47,010 nucleotides of DNA from Streptomyces xantholiticus (GTDB taxonomy: Bacteria > Actinomycetota > Actinomycetes > Streptomycetales > Streptomycetaceae). The DNA lies in assembly GCF_014651015.1 (NCBI RefSeq), contig NZ_BMWB01000040.1, positions 1-47,010 on the forward strand, given 5' to 3'. Below the pieces are notes generated by a model that did no database searches, was not told where the DNA came from, and worked only from the letters and a program-made list of their open reading frames with translations. The position numbers and the translations under genes are program-made. Shown one piece after another: positions 19,239-27,330 of the stretch. Within the stretch, counting starts at the first letter, position 1, and each line of letters starts with the position of its first letter.

Positions 19239-19272
19239 GGATCATGCCGGGCTCGCGAGCTCGGCATGATCC
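19239..19272 (-). terminator. 34-base near-perfect palindrome
   Basis: GGATCATGCCG (19239-19249) matches CGGCATGATCC (19262-19272) in reverse, and GCTCGCGAGC fills the centre, itself a palindrome. The only imperfection is one G/T pair. It lies 12 bases past the stop of the minus-strand gene that ends at 19285, so termination is the likely role. The word GATCATGCC also occurs near 19195. Confidence 0.55.
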
Positions 19273-19284
19273 GGACGAGAGGCC

Positions 19285-19959
19285 CTACGGCGCGCTGAGG
19301 GCCAGGGTCCACTCGCCTTCCGAGGTCACGTTGACGTAGTACGGGCCTTCGCTCGTCATCCTGGCGACGGCCGAGCCCGCGAAGTTCCCGCTCTCGTTGA
19401 AGACCAGGTCCTGGGACCTGCCGTCGGCATCGACGACCGTGACGACGAAGTTGCCGTCCCCCGTGTTGGCCGCCGCCACGGTGACCACCCGGTCCGCCTC
19501 GAAGGGCCCTTGCATGCGGTCGCCGCTGCCCGCCCAGGTCTGCGGCAGCGCGGCCGCCGGCTGGTCGCCGGGTTGGGTGATCTCGACGGTCCAGGGCGCG
19601 TCCGCGTTCACCTGGAGCACATGGTCCCCCGCGCTCGCCGCCACGCCCTTGGTGCCCTCGTACGAGCCGATCCGGTTGACGACGAGGTCCTGCACCTGGC
19701 GGCGGTCGTCGAGCAGTTCGACGATGAAGTCGTCCGTGCACGAGGGGCACTCCGAGCGCACCACGGCCAGCCCGCCGGTCAGTGCGAACGGCTCGGTCAC
19801 CTCCTGCCCCGTACCGCTCAGCGTGATCGGCTCAGCGGACGGCGTCGGCTGCCGCACGCTCGCGTCGGCCCCGCCCTGCGCGCCCGTCAACGCCAGGACC
19901 AGCAGAACGATCACGGCGACCACGCCCCCGACCCGTACATCCCCGCGGCGGCCACCCAT
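19285..19959 (-). CDS. Membrane-anchored extracytoplasmic protein, unknown
   Basis: A 224-residue protein with a short basic start (MGGRRGDVR), one hydrophobic segment VGGVVAVIVLLVLALTGAQ that acts as anchor or uncleaved signal, a Ser/Pro-rich linker, then a beta-rich domain of two related halves: GDHVLQVNADAPWTVEI and GPYYVNVTSEGEWTLAL share a turn-strand pattern. A CPSC pair sits near residue 75. I chose ATG 19959 because GAAGGAG precedes it. Streptomyces has many such beta-sandwich surface proteins of unknown role; no function is assigned. Confidence 0.7.
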   Translation of the reverse strand: MGGRRGDVRVGGVVAVIVLLVLALTGAQGGADASVRQPTPSAEPITLSGTGQEVTEPFALTGGLAVVRSECPSCTDDFIVELLDDRRQVQDLVVNRIGSYEGTKGVAASAGDHVLQVNADAPWTVEITQPGDQPAAALPQTWAGSGDRMQGPFEADRVVTVAAANTGDGNFVVTVVDADGRSQDLVFNESGNFAGSAVARMTSEGPYYVNVTSEGEWTLALSAP

Positions 19960-20192
19960 GCCCGACTCCTTCGGCTCCCCGCACCGGCCCCGAACCACCG
20001 GCACCATCTCCACGATCCGCCCGCCGGCAGCCTCCGCAACTCGGCCCCTTTGCCCGGCACGCTGCGCTTTCGACCGCAGCGTTCGGTCACGACCGCGCCG
20101 TCGTTTCTTCGTCTGCGCCCAGGGCACCCGTCTCGCACCCCAGCCCCGGCCGGGCGGACGAGCGTTGCGACAAGGAGAACCGGGAGACCCTC

Positions 20193-20828
20193 ATGAAGAT
20201 CGGCATCATCGGCGCCGGCCACATCGGCTCCACCCTGGCCCGTCACTTCGTGCGCATCGGCCATGAGGTGGTCATCAGCAACTCCCGCGGGCCGGACACG
20301 CTGGCCGGGCTCGTGGAGGAGATCGGTGGCGGGCTCCGGGCGGTCACCGTGCGGGAGGCGGCCGAGTACGGGCAGGTCGTCGTGGTGGCCATTCCGTACG
20401 GGCGTCACAAGGAGCTGCCGACGGACGCCCTGAAGGACAAGGTCGTGATCGACACCTGCAACTACTACCCCGCGCGCGACGGGCACGACCCCGAGCTGGA
20501 CGACGACAGCACAACGTCCAGCGAGAAGATCAGGGCCCACACGGATGCCAACCTCGTGAAGGCGTTCAACGCGATCCACTGGCAGAACCTTCGCGACCGG
20601 GGCCGGAACAAGGGCGAGGCAGGCCGGCTGGCCATCCCCGTCTCCGGGACCGACACGGAGGCCAAGGCCGTGGTCGCGGGGCTGATCCGGGACATCGGCT
20701 TCGACCCGGTGGACGCCGGCGACATCGGCCACGGCGGCCGCAGCCATCAGCCGGGTTCCCGGCTGTACGGGGCCGAGCTGTCCGCGGAGGAGACGAACGA
20801 CCTGATCCGGGCCGGCGCCACGGCGTGA
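20193..20828 (+). CDS. NADP(H)-binding oxidoreductase (F420-dependent NADP reductase-like)
   Basis: A 211-residue Rossmann protein starting MKIGIIGAGHIGSTLARHF, with HEVVISNSRGPD following strand two, a pattern that favours NADP(H). VVVVAIPYGRHKEL near residue 66 and KVVIDTCNYYPARDG near residue 85 match the NADPH-dependent F420 reductase/NAD-binding-2 family. A closing DIGFDPVDAGDIGHG motif is also typical. The substrate is not visible from sequence; F420 or a small carbonyl compound are both possible. A Shine-Dalgarno-like AAGGAG lies upstream. The Cys-rich gene follows 56 bases downstream. Confidence 0.8.
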   Translation: MKIGIIGAGHIGSTLARHFVRIGHEVVISNSRGPDTLAGLVEEIGGGLRAVTVREAAEYGQVVVVAIPYGRHKELPTDALKDKVVIDTCNYYPARDGHDPELDDDSTTSSEKIRAHTDANLVKAFNAIHWQNLRDRGRNKGEAGRLAIPVSGTDTEAKAVVAGLIRDIGFDPVDAGDIGHGGRSHQPGSRLYGAELSAEETNDLIRAGATA

Positions 20829-20829
20829 A

Positions 20830-20849
20830 CCGGGGCGCCGTTGCCCCGG
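20830..20849 (+). terminator. Short hairpin between the reductase and the Cys-rich gene
   Basis: CCGGGGC (20830-20836) pairs with GCCCCGG (20843-20849) around a six-base loop, starting immediately after the reductase stop. It may reduce read-through into the next gene rather than stop it fully. Confidence 0.45.
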
Positions 20850-20884
20850 GCAGCCGGCGACGAAAAGACGACGAGTAGATCACC

Positions 20885-21301
20885 ATGGCCACGACCCCGT
20901 CCGTGAAGGACATGCTGAACACCTATCCCGCCGACCTCGGCGGCGTCGACCGGGAAGCCCTCACCCGGTGCATCGAGGAGTGCGTCGCCTGCGCCCAGGC
21001 GTGCACCGCCTGCGCGGACGCCTGTCTGTCGGAGGGCATGGTGGGCGATCTGACGAAGTGCATCCGCAGCGACATGGACTGCGCCGACATCTGCGGCGCC
21101 ACCGCCGCGGTGCTGTCACGCCACACCGGTTACGACGCGAACATCACCCGCGCGATCGTGCGGGCGTGCGCCACCGCCTGCAAGGCGTGCGCGGACGAGT
21201 GCGAGAGCCACGCGGACATGCACGAGCACTGCCGCCTGTGCGCCGAGGCCTGCCGGAGCTGCGAGCAGGCGTGCAACGATCTCCTCGCGTCGCTCGGCTG
21301 A
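20885..21301 (+). CDS. Cys-rich four-helix bundle copper-storage-like protein (Csp/DUF326)
   Basis: A 138-residue protein with 18 Cys, mostly at helical spacing: CIEECVACAQACTACADAC (residues 29-47), CIRSDMDCADIC, CATACKACADEC and CRLCAEACRSCEQAC. Cysteines lining a four-helix bundle that binds many Cu(I) ions are the feature of Csp proteins. There is no signal peptide, so this is the cytosolic Csp3-like form, expected to store or buffer copper. The length is normal for the family. Co-transcription with the upstream reductase is possible but a hairpin intervenes. Confidence 0.85.
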   Translation: MATTPSVKDMLNTYPADLGGVDREALTRCIEECVACAQACTACADACLSEGMVGDLTKCIRSDMDCADICGATAAVLSRHTGYDANITRAIVRACATACKACADECESHADMHEHCRLCAEACRSCEQACNDLLASLG

Positions 21302-21548
21302 GAGGGTGCGGACACCACCACGGCGGGTCGGCGATCCCGAAAAGAAACCGGTCCGCGCACCGCCCGGAAAGCCCTCGTGACGGCCTTCTGCGGTGCGGTG
21401 CGTGCCGGTGCGCACCCACCTCCGGGTGATGCCTCCGCTCTGCCGCCGAAGCTTCGCAGGCGGTCGCCCGCACCCTTGCCGCACCCCATCTGAGCTGGGC
21501 TTTAACCCCTTCGGGCCGTACCGTTTCAGCTACGCGGAAGGGGGCCGG

Positions 21549-22298
21549 ATGCACCGGAACATACGCACGGTCGACGACGTACTGAAGCTCATGGACGAGC
21601 TGTTCGCACCGGAGGCGGATCGCTGGACGACCGAGGGATCCACCTGGTGGAACGACTTCTACACCGATCGCACGAAGCCCGTGCCGTTCTTCGTGGACAA
21701 GGCGGACGAGAGCCTGGCCGCATACCTCGATCGAGGGCTCATCAGCCCCGGCCGAGCTCTCGACCTGGGGTGCGGTCCTGGGCGAAACGCCCTGCACCTG
21801 GCGGCAGCCGGTTTCGACGTGGACGCGGTCGATCTCTCACCGACGGCCCTCGACTGGGCCGGCGAGCGCGCCCGTGAGGCCGGAGCCGAGGTCCGGTTCC
21901 ACTGCGGCGACGCCTTCGACCTCCCGGCCGGGGCGGACGAACTCGGCGGCCCCTACGACCTGATCCACGACTCGGGCTGCTTCCACCACCTGCCGCCCCA
22001 CCGCCGGGTCAGCTATCTCGCGCTGCTCGACCGGGCCCTCGCACCCGGCGGCCACTTCGCGCTCACCTGCTTCGCTGCGGGCGAGATGGGCAGCGAGCTC
22101 CCCGACGCGGACCTCTACCGTGGGTCCGGCCTCCACGGCGGGCTCGCCTACACGCCGGAGTCCCTGCGCTGGATCTTCTCCGATCTGACGGAGGTGGAAT
22201 TGCGCCGCATGCGCGACGAGGCGCCCGAGTCCGAGTACTTCGGGGAGCCGTTCCTCTGGACGGCCTTGTTCCGCCGCGACACGCCGGCTTCCGGCTGA
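21549..22298 (+). CDS. Class I SAM-dependent methyltransferase
   Basis: A 249-residue methyltransferase with motif I ALDLGCGPGRNALHLAAAGF near residue 73, acidic VDAVDLS as motif II, and IHDSGCFHHLPPHRR as motif IV. The N-terminal part (WWNDFYTDRTKPVPFF) resembles tellurite/thiopurine-type or small-molecule methyltransferases. The substrate is unknown. ATG 21549 has GGAAGGGGG just before it. The 247-base gap upstream holds no gene I can support. Confidence 0.82.
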   Translation: MHRNIRTVDDVLKLMDELFAPEADRWTTEGSTWWNDFYTDRTKPVPFFVDKADESLAAYLDRGLISPGRALDLGCGPGRNALHLAAAGFDVDAVDLSPTALDWAGERAREAGAEVRFHCGDAFDLPAGADELGGPYDLIHDSGCFHHLPPHRRVSYLALLDRALAPGGHFALTCFAAGEMGSELPDADLYRGSGLHGGLAYTPESLRWIFSDLTEVELRRMRDEAPESEYFGEPFLWTALFRRDTPASG

Positions 22299-22310
22299 CG
22301 GCCGGCGAGG

Positions 22311-22343
22311 ACCGGGACGTCCGCCTCCCGCGGGCGTCCCGGT
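22311..22343. terminator. Hairpin between convergent methyltransferase and PH-domain genes
   Basis: ACCGGGACG (22311-22319) pairs with CGTCCCGGT (22335-22343), nine perfect pairs around a 15-base loop. The position suits termination on both strands. Confidence 0.7.
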
Positions 22344-22355
22344 GGCCGCGGGCGG

Positions 22356-22721
22356 CTACCGCGCCACGAACTGCGTCAGGATGGCCTGCACCTCGTAGAT
22401 GTCGACGCCCTTCGTGAACGTCTTCTGGATCGGCGCGGGACTGCCGGAGATCCAGATCTTCAGCTCCGCGTCGAGGTCGAACGTACCGGCGGTCTCGACG
22501 GCGAAGTGCGTGATGCTGCGGTAGGGGACCGAGTGGTACTCCACCTTCCGGCCGGTGATGCCCTGCTTGTCCACGAGGATGAGCCGCCGGTCGGTGAACA
22601 GGATCGTGTCGCGTATGAGCATGTACGCGGCCTGCACCTGCTCACCCTGGCCCAGGAGCCGCGCGTACTCCCCCTGAGCCTGGCCGGGATCGACCGTGTG
22701 CGCGTTTCCGAAAAGTGCCAT
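22356..22721 (-). CDS. PH domain (bPH) protein
   Basis: A 121-residue cytosolic protein that is essentially one bacterial PH domain: LLGQGEQVQAAYMLIRDTILFTDRRL gives the first strands, and YHSVPYRSITHFAVET the pattern that ends in a C-terminal helix VDIYEVQAILTQFVAR. Bacterial PH proteins of this type are usually of unknown role. An operator-like motif lies 16 bases before the ATG and matches one in front of doxX. Confidence 0.82.
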   Translation of the reverse strand: MALFGNAHTVDPGQAQGEYARLLGQGEQVQAAYMLIRDTILFTDRRLILVDKQGITGRKVEYHSVPYRSITHFAVETAGTFDLDAELKIWISGSPAPIQKTFTKGVDIYEVQAILTQFVAR

Positions 22722-22736
22722 GAGAGCCCCCCACCG

Positions 22737-22750
22737 GTTGAAGTTGCAAG
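22737..22750. promoter_or_regulatory. GTTGAAgTTGCAAG motif upstream of the PH gene
   Basis: GTTGAAGTTGCAAG matches GTTGAACTTGCAAG in front of doxX at 13 of 14 bases, although these are unrelated genes 17 kb apart. It lies close to the PH start, where a repressor could block transcription. TTGAA/TTGCAA half-sites resemble MarR-family operators; that link is inferred. Confidence 0.4.
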
Positions 22751-23060
22751 ATTTTCACACTGTATAGCCGGGTATTCGAGCCCGTGGCTCCGTTTGCGGC
22801 ACTCGCATGCAGTCCCGGAACTGCACCCGACCGATGCAGCCGGCGACAGGCCGGTGCGCAGGGCTGGTCCCGGGCAGGGCGGCGCATCGCGGCAGGTGCA
22901 TGCCGACAGTTCCGTCACGGGGCCGGATTCCACTCCCCGAGCCGCCTCGCGGCGCCCTGTTGCTGCGTTACCCCGGCCGGCCGCGCACCGGATGCCCCCA
23001 CCCGGGCGAAGCGGCAAGGTGGCCTTGGCCAGGACCTTCCCGACCGGACGAGGAGTGCCC
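22751..23060. other. Intergenic region without a supported gene
   Basis: Between the divergent PH and lipoprotein genes. It begins A+T-rich (TTTTCACACTGTATAG), fitting promoters for one or both genes, then becomes G+C-rich with frames that show no family pattern. GAGGAG at its end serves the lipoprotein start. Confidence 0.4.
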
Positions 23061-23402
23061 ATGTCCGTGACCCCCTACCGGCATGCCGCCGTCGCTGCGG
23101 GGACCGTCCTCCTCGCCCTCACCGCTGCGGGCTGCTCGGGCCTCGACCGGACCGCCGTGGGGACCTTGGTCTACGAGAGCGGGCACGAGCACCACACGAC
23201 GGTGACGAGCCCCCGGATCACGGGCTGCCACCACTTCGAGCCCCCGGGCGCGGTCGCGGTCGAGAACAACACCGGAGCCGACGCCGTGGTCTATCCGACG
23301 GACGACTGCTCAGGCAACGAGTCGATCTACGTGCCGTCGATGACGTCCGACGTTCCGGGCCCGGACGGGGGCCCCTGGCTCAGCTACAGCTTCGTCCACT
23401 GA
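23061..23402 (+). CDS. Small secreted lipoprotein, unknown
   Basis: A 113-residue protein with a lipoprotein signal: MSVTPYRHAAVAAG, hydrophobic core, and lipobox LTAAGC with Cys25. The mature part is about 88 residues with two more Cys (ITGCHHF and DDCSGNE) that could pair. The segment VYESGHEHHTTVTSPR has three His close together, a possible metal site. ATG 23061 follows GAGGAG. I do not recognise a family; similar short lipoproteins are common in Streptomyces. Confidence 0.7.
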   Translation: MSVTPYRHAAVAAGTVLLALTAAGCSGLDRTAVGTLVYESGHEHHTTVTSPRITGCHHFEPPGAVAVENNTGADAVVYPTDDCSGNESIYVPSMTSDVPGPDGGPWLSYSFVH

Positions 23403-23419
23403 GACCGCCGCCGGCACCC

Positions 23420-23439
23420 GCCTCGCGCCACGGCGAGGC
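23420..23439. terminator. Hairpin between convergent genes
   Basis: GCCTCGC (23420-23426) pairs with GCGAGGC (23433-23439) around a six-base loop in the gap between the lipoprotein gene and the minus-strand DinB-fold gene. Confidence 0.5.
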
Positions 23440-24147
23440 TCAGAACATGACCCGGGACGTGACGAGCGCCGCCACCCCGTCCTCGTCGCCCTCGTAATGC
23501 AGTTCGCCGCGCGGCTGCCGCCCGGACACGTGCCGGGCGAAGACCACCGCGTCCGCCCTCAGCGTGGCGACCGGTGGGCCGGTCCCCAGCCGGTGACTCC
23601 CGCCCGCCGGACCCGACAGCTCCAGCAGACAGGGCGGACCGGTCCAGTCGAGCGCCAGGTCGAGCACGACCTGGTTCACGATCTCCCGGTCGTGCTCGTC
23701 GAGCACCAGCGGTACCCCGGTCGCGTCGCTGATGTCCACCCGGTGCATCCAGGTGTCGCGGGTGACGAGGACGCTGTTCAAGTACTCCATGGTGTCCTCG
23801 GGCAGCTCCTTCCCCTCGGGGAAGATCATGCTGAGCCTCATCCGCCGCCGCACCGGCGCGGGTATCCGCCGCAGGGACCGGGTGCCCCGCGGAGCCAGCC
23901 GGGCGAACTCACGGACCAGTTCGGGCCCGGGCACATCACTCCGGTCCTCGATCTGGCTCTCGTTGTGCCCGTCGAGCGCCCCGAGGCCCGGATGCGTCTG
24001 CCGCGCATGGCGGATCCGGCTGATCATGAGCCACGGCTTGGGCAATTCCTCGTACTGCCCGACCTCGTGGGCGACCATGTCCCTCACGGTCCAGCCCGTA
24101 CAAGCCGTCGGCCGCGACCATGCGTCGGTTCCCAGCGATCCCATCAT
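23440..24147 (-). CDS. Maleylpyruvate isomerase-type/TIGR03083 (DinB-fold) protein
   Basis: A protein of about 235 residues with the mycothiol-dependent-type N-terminal signature WSRPTACTGWTVRDMVAHEV and a C-terminal sterol-carrier-like half (LLELSGPAGGSHRLGTG). Family members use a metal-bound His and often mycothiol; the substrate is unknown. The start is uncertain. ATG 24147 overlaps the stop of the PyrF-like gene (ATGA), but similarity to the family continues about ten codons further upstream, in frame, into NEAEIRATLA where no start codon is present. See the finding on this junction. Confidence 0.72.
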   Translation of the reverse strand: MMGSLGTDAWSRPTACTGWTVRDMVAHEVGQYEELPKPWLMISRIRHARQTHPGLGALDGHNESQIEDRSDVPGPELVREFARLAPRGTRSLRRIPAPVRRRMRLSMIFPEGKELPEDTMEYLNSVLVTRDTWMHRVDISDATGVPLVLDEHDREIVNQVVLDLALDWTGPPCLLELSGPAGGSHRLGTGPPVATLRADAVVFARHVSGRQPRGELHYEGDEDGVAALVTSRVMF

Positions 24148-24842
24148 GGCGAGCGTGGCGCGGATCTCCGCCTCGTTGACCTCGTGCGCCCGCGCCGCGG
24201 AGGTCCGGGGACGCCGACGACGACATGCGACGCGCCTGCGGCGAGGGCGGCCTGCGGCGTACCGGGCCGGGCGTGCTCGACCGGTGATTCGCCGGGCAGC
24301 GTGACGCCCGGCGTGACGACGAGGCTGCCGGGCCCCAGCAGTCGCCGCAGCGGCGCGGCCTCCTGCGGGGACGCGATCACCCCGTGACAGCCGGCCCGCT
24401 CCGCGAGCCGCGCCAACCGCAGCACCTGCTCCTCGGGCGCCGCGCCGATGCCGATGTCGGCGAGGTCGGAGCCGGTCATGCTGGTGACCACGGTCAGAGC
24501 CAGGACCCGCAGCCGTGGGAAGTCCCGGGCAGCCGCCTGGACGGCGGCCGCCATGATGTCCGTACCGCCCATGCCGTGCACGGTCACCATGGACACTCCG
24601 AGCCGGCCCGCGGCACGGACCGCTGCCGCAACGGAGTTGGGGATCTCGAACAGCTTCAGGTCCAGGAACACATCCTTGCCGTCGCCGACGAGCTTCTCGA
24701 CGAGAGCGGGCCCTGCGGCGGTGAGCAGCTCCAGCCCGACCTTGTAGAAGCGACATTCGTCGCCGAGCCGTTCGACCAGTTCCTCGGCGGCTCGCCGGCT
24801 GTCGAAGTCCAACGCCACGATGACACGGTCGGTTTGCTCCAC
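24144..24842 (-). CDS. PyrF-like (orotidine 5'-phosphate decarboxylase) protein with altered C-terminus
   Basis: A 232-residue type-1 PyrF homologue: RVIVALDFDSRRAAEELV at the N-terminus, YKVGLELL, the active-site stretch VFLDLKLFEIPNSV near residue 60, MVTVHGMGG near residue 88, and VVTPGV near residue 180. Two things are off. The catalytic D-x-K-x-x-D set reads DLKLFE, with Glu for the last Asp. The C-terminal GRP phosphate-binding turn is missing; the frame reads VVVGVPGPPRRGRTR, while GRP appears in the next frame. The GTG at 24842 has only a weak ribosome binding site. It is probably not a working OMP decarboxylase. Confidence 0.65.
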   Translation of the reverse strand: MEQTDRVIVALDFDSRRAAEELVERLGDECRFYKVGLELLTAAGPALVEKLVGDGKDVFLDLKLFEIPNSVAAAVRAAGRLGVSMVTVHGMGGTDIMAAAVQAAARDFPRLRVLALTVVTSMTGSDLADIGIGAAPEEQVLRLARLAERAGCHGVIASPQEAAPLRRLLGPGSLVVTPGVTLPGESPVEHARPGTPQAALAAGASHVVVGVPGPPRRGRTRSTRRRSAPRSP

Positions 24843-25268
24843 GGCAGCATTCTCGCGCACGACGGGCAAGGGTCCGCGGACCCGTGGTTTCGTCTCCGGG
24901 CCCTGGGACGCGGGGCAGCCGCGGACGACCGCCGCTCGAAGCGCGACGGCGCCCCACCGGCCTCGGACGGCCCGGTCGTGCACAGTCCCGTGAACAGCCC
25001 CGAGGTCACAACCGTGGTCGCTCACCGCGCTGCCGGCCGCGTCCCAACGGGAACCGGGCCAAAGGTACTTGCCGAGGGCGCCCTCCTGGAGATAGATCTA
25101 CTTCACGACCCTGGGGAGGGGCGCCACCATCTGGGGGTTTCCGGTTCAGTCGTGCCGCGCCCTGCGGGCATATCGCCGCATGCACGTCGCCGACGCCACA
25201 TGTCCGTGGTTCCGCGCGGCATGCACCGCTCTCCTCGAGGTCTCTCTTTTCTTCCTAGTGGAGGCAGC
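24843..25268. other. Intergenic region between divergent genes
   Basis: No gene with family support here. It must hold the promoters of the PyrF-like gene (-) and the repeat protein (+). The right end, from about 25080, is less G+C-rich and ends in GTGGAGGCAGC just before the ATG at 25269. Confidence 0.4.
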
Positions 25269-27041
25269 ATGCCCAACCCTGCGAGACCCGAGCCCCGGTG
25301 GCGCCGACGGATTGCCGTATCGGCGGTGCTCGGATGCGCCGGGCTGCTGGTCAGCAGCTCGATGACGATCACCGCACACGCCGCCGGGACAGACGGCGGC
25401 ACTCCGGGGACGATCGCGCCCCGTGCGACCACCGTGGAGCAGCCTGTCTTCTCCATACCCGGCCGCTCGACGAGCGCGAACAAGGAGGACCGGGGCCCGG
25501 CCCTGGCCGCCGCCGTAACGCCCGCTCAGCGGGCCGACTTCGACAACGACGGAGTGGGCGATCTCGCGTACCGCATGATCTCCGGCGAGGTGTGGACCAA
25601 CTGGGGACCCGACGGAGCGGCCGCCATCGCGAGGGCCGACTCCCAGGTCAAGGACCTGATGCTGCCGGGCGACCTCACCGGGGACGGCAGGGCCGATCTG
25701 CTGACTCTGACGGCCACCGGCTCGCTCCGGCTGCACAACGGTGAATTCGCCACATACGAGGGCGGCCTCACCGGGTACACCACGCTCAGCAGCGGCTGGC
25801 AGGCCTACGACAAGCTCGTCGTTCCCGGGGACCTGTCCGGTGACGGCAAGCCCGACCTGCTCGCGCGCAGCACCACGGGTCTCTTCCTCTTCCCCGGCAC
25901 CGGCACCGGCTTCGGCCAGGGCCTCAAGATCGGCGGGGCGGGCTGGAGCCAGTTCGACCAGCTGGTCGGCGCGGACGATCTCACCGGAGACGGCCTCGCC
26001 GATCTGGTGACCCGCAACTCCTCCGGTCTGTACGTCTACCCCGGGAACGGAAGCAGCACCGGCTATCCGTTCAAGGAGCGGATCCAGATCGGCGGCGCGG
26101 GCTGGCTGCAGTACAACCACCTCGTCGGCGGCACCGACTACAACGGCAACGGCACGGCGGACCTCGCTGCCCGCTCTTACGACGGCACGCTGTACTTCTA
26201 CGACGGCAAGGGCACCGGCACCTTCCAGGACCGGGCAGCCGTCGGCACGGGCTGGGGCGTGGTGACCCAGATGGCAGGCGCGGGCAACCGGCCCGCCTTC
26301 GGCAAGCAGGGCGTCTTCGCCCGCACGAGCGACGGCACCCTGTACTACTACGACGGCACCGGCACCGGCCGGCTGACGGCGAAGTACCTGATCGGCACCG
26401 GTTGGACCCGCTCCGAGGTCCGGCTCACCCACGCGGCGTCGCTCCGGGCCGACGGTCTGTCGGATCTGATCGCACACAGCACGTACGACGGTCGCCTGTA
26501 CAACACCGCGAACTATGCCTCGTCCGACGATTTCCTCGCTGGTGGCTCGAAGCTGTACAACCTGATCGTCGGACCCGGCGACCTGAACGGCGACGGCAAG
26601 GGCGACCTGATCGCCCGCAGCTCGACCGCGCTGTACTTCTACGCGGGCAACGGCGACGGGCTCTCCATGAGGGGCCGCCTCCAGGTCGGGGGCAGCGGCT
26701 GGAGCCAGTACAACAAACTGGTGGGCGCCGGTGACTACAACCTCGACGGGCGAGCCGACCTGATCGCCCGCAGCTCCGCCGGCCTCTTCTTCTACCCCGG
26801 CACCGGAAAGGCGGGCAGCCCGTTCGGTGCACGGATCCAGGTAGGGGGCGCGGGCTGGAGCCAGTACACCAACCTCGCGGCGCCGGGCGACATCAACGGT
26901 GACGGCATCGCCGACCTGCTGACGTCCAACTCGGCGGGCCAGCTGTTCTTCTACGCCGGCACCGGCAAGGCATCGGCGCCGTTCAAGGCGCGGGTACAGA
27001 TCGGCACCGGCGGCTGGAATCAGTACCCCGACCTGCTCTGA
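25269..27041 (+). CDS. Secreted FG-GAP/VCBS repeat beta-propeller protein
   Basis: A 590-residue exported protein. A signal peptide (basic start, hydrophobic VSAVLGCAGLLVSSSMTI, cut near AHA) is followed by a linker and at least eight Ca2+-binding FG-GAP loops: DFDNDGVGDL, DLTGDGRADL, DLSGDGKPDL, DLTGDGLADL, DYNGNGTADL, DLNGDGKGDL, DYNLDGRADL and DINGDGIADL, with a degenerate one (LRADGLSDL) between. Each is followed by an F/Y-rich strand such as LYFYAGNG, giving a propeller. Such proteins act in surface binding or as lectin-like modules. GGAGG supports the start. Confidence 0.88.
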   Translation: MPNPARPEPRWRRRIAVSAVLGCAGLLVSSSMTITAHAAGTDGGTPGTIAPRATTVEQPVFSIPGRSTSANKEDRGPALAAAVTPAQRADFDNDGVGDLAYRMISGEVWTNWGPDGAAAIARADSQVKDLMLPGDLTGDGRADLLTLTATGSLRLHNGEFATYEGGLTGYTTLSSGWQAYDKLVVPGDLSGDGKPDLLARSTTGLFLFPGTGTGFGQGLKIGGAGWSQFDQLVGADDLTGDGLADLVTRNSSGLYVYPGNGSSTGYPFKERIQIGGAGWLQYNHLVGGTDYNGNGTADLAARSYDGTLYFYDGKGTGTFQDRAAVGTGWGVVTQMAGAGNRPAFGKQGVFARTSDGTLYYYDGTGTGRLTAKYLIGTGWTRSEVRLTHAASLRADGLSDLIAHSTYDGRLYNTANYASSDDFLAGGSKLYNLIVGPGDLNGDGKGDLIARSSTALYFYAGNGDGLSMRGRLQVGGSGWSQYNKLVGAGDYNLDGRADLIARSSAGLFFYPGTGKAGSPFGARIQVGGAGWSQYTNLAAPGDINGDGIADLLTSNSAGQLFFYAGTGKASAPFKARVQIGTGGWNQYPDLL

Positions 27042-27287
27042 TCGGCACGGTGCGACCGAACGCCGCACCACCGGGTGATCCGGGCGTCCCGTCCCGCCGA
27101 CCAGGCGGGGCGGGGCGCCCGGGCCGGACACAGGCAGCCGGAAACATGCAGAAGAAGGCGGGCGACAGCGCTGCCGCGGCCCTGCAACGCGGCCTGCCGG
27201 AGCCGTGGAACCCGCCGCCCACTCGACGCGACAGCCGGGCCACCGGCCTGCCCGGACGCCGACAACTTCCGCCACCTGCGACCACGA

Positions 27288-27315
27288 AGGGCCCGTCAGC
27301 AAACTGACGGGCCCT
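27288..27315. terminator. Bidirectional terminator
   Basis: AGGGCCCGTCAG (27288-27299) pairs perfectly with CTGACGGGCCCT (27304-27315) around a CAAA loop. It lies just past the stop of the minus-strand GH26-like gene and downstream of the convergent repeat-protein gene. Confidence 0.85.
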
Positions 27316-27330
27316 CATGAGCGATCGGGG

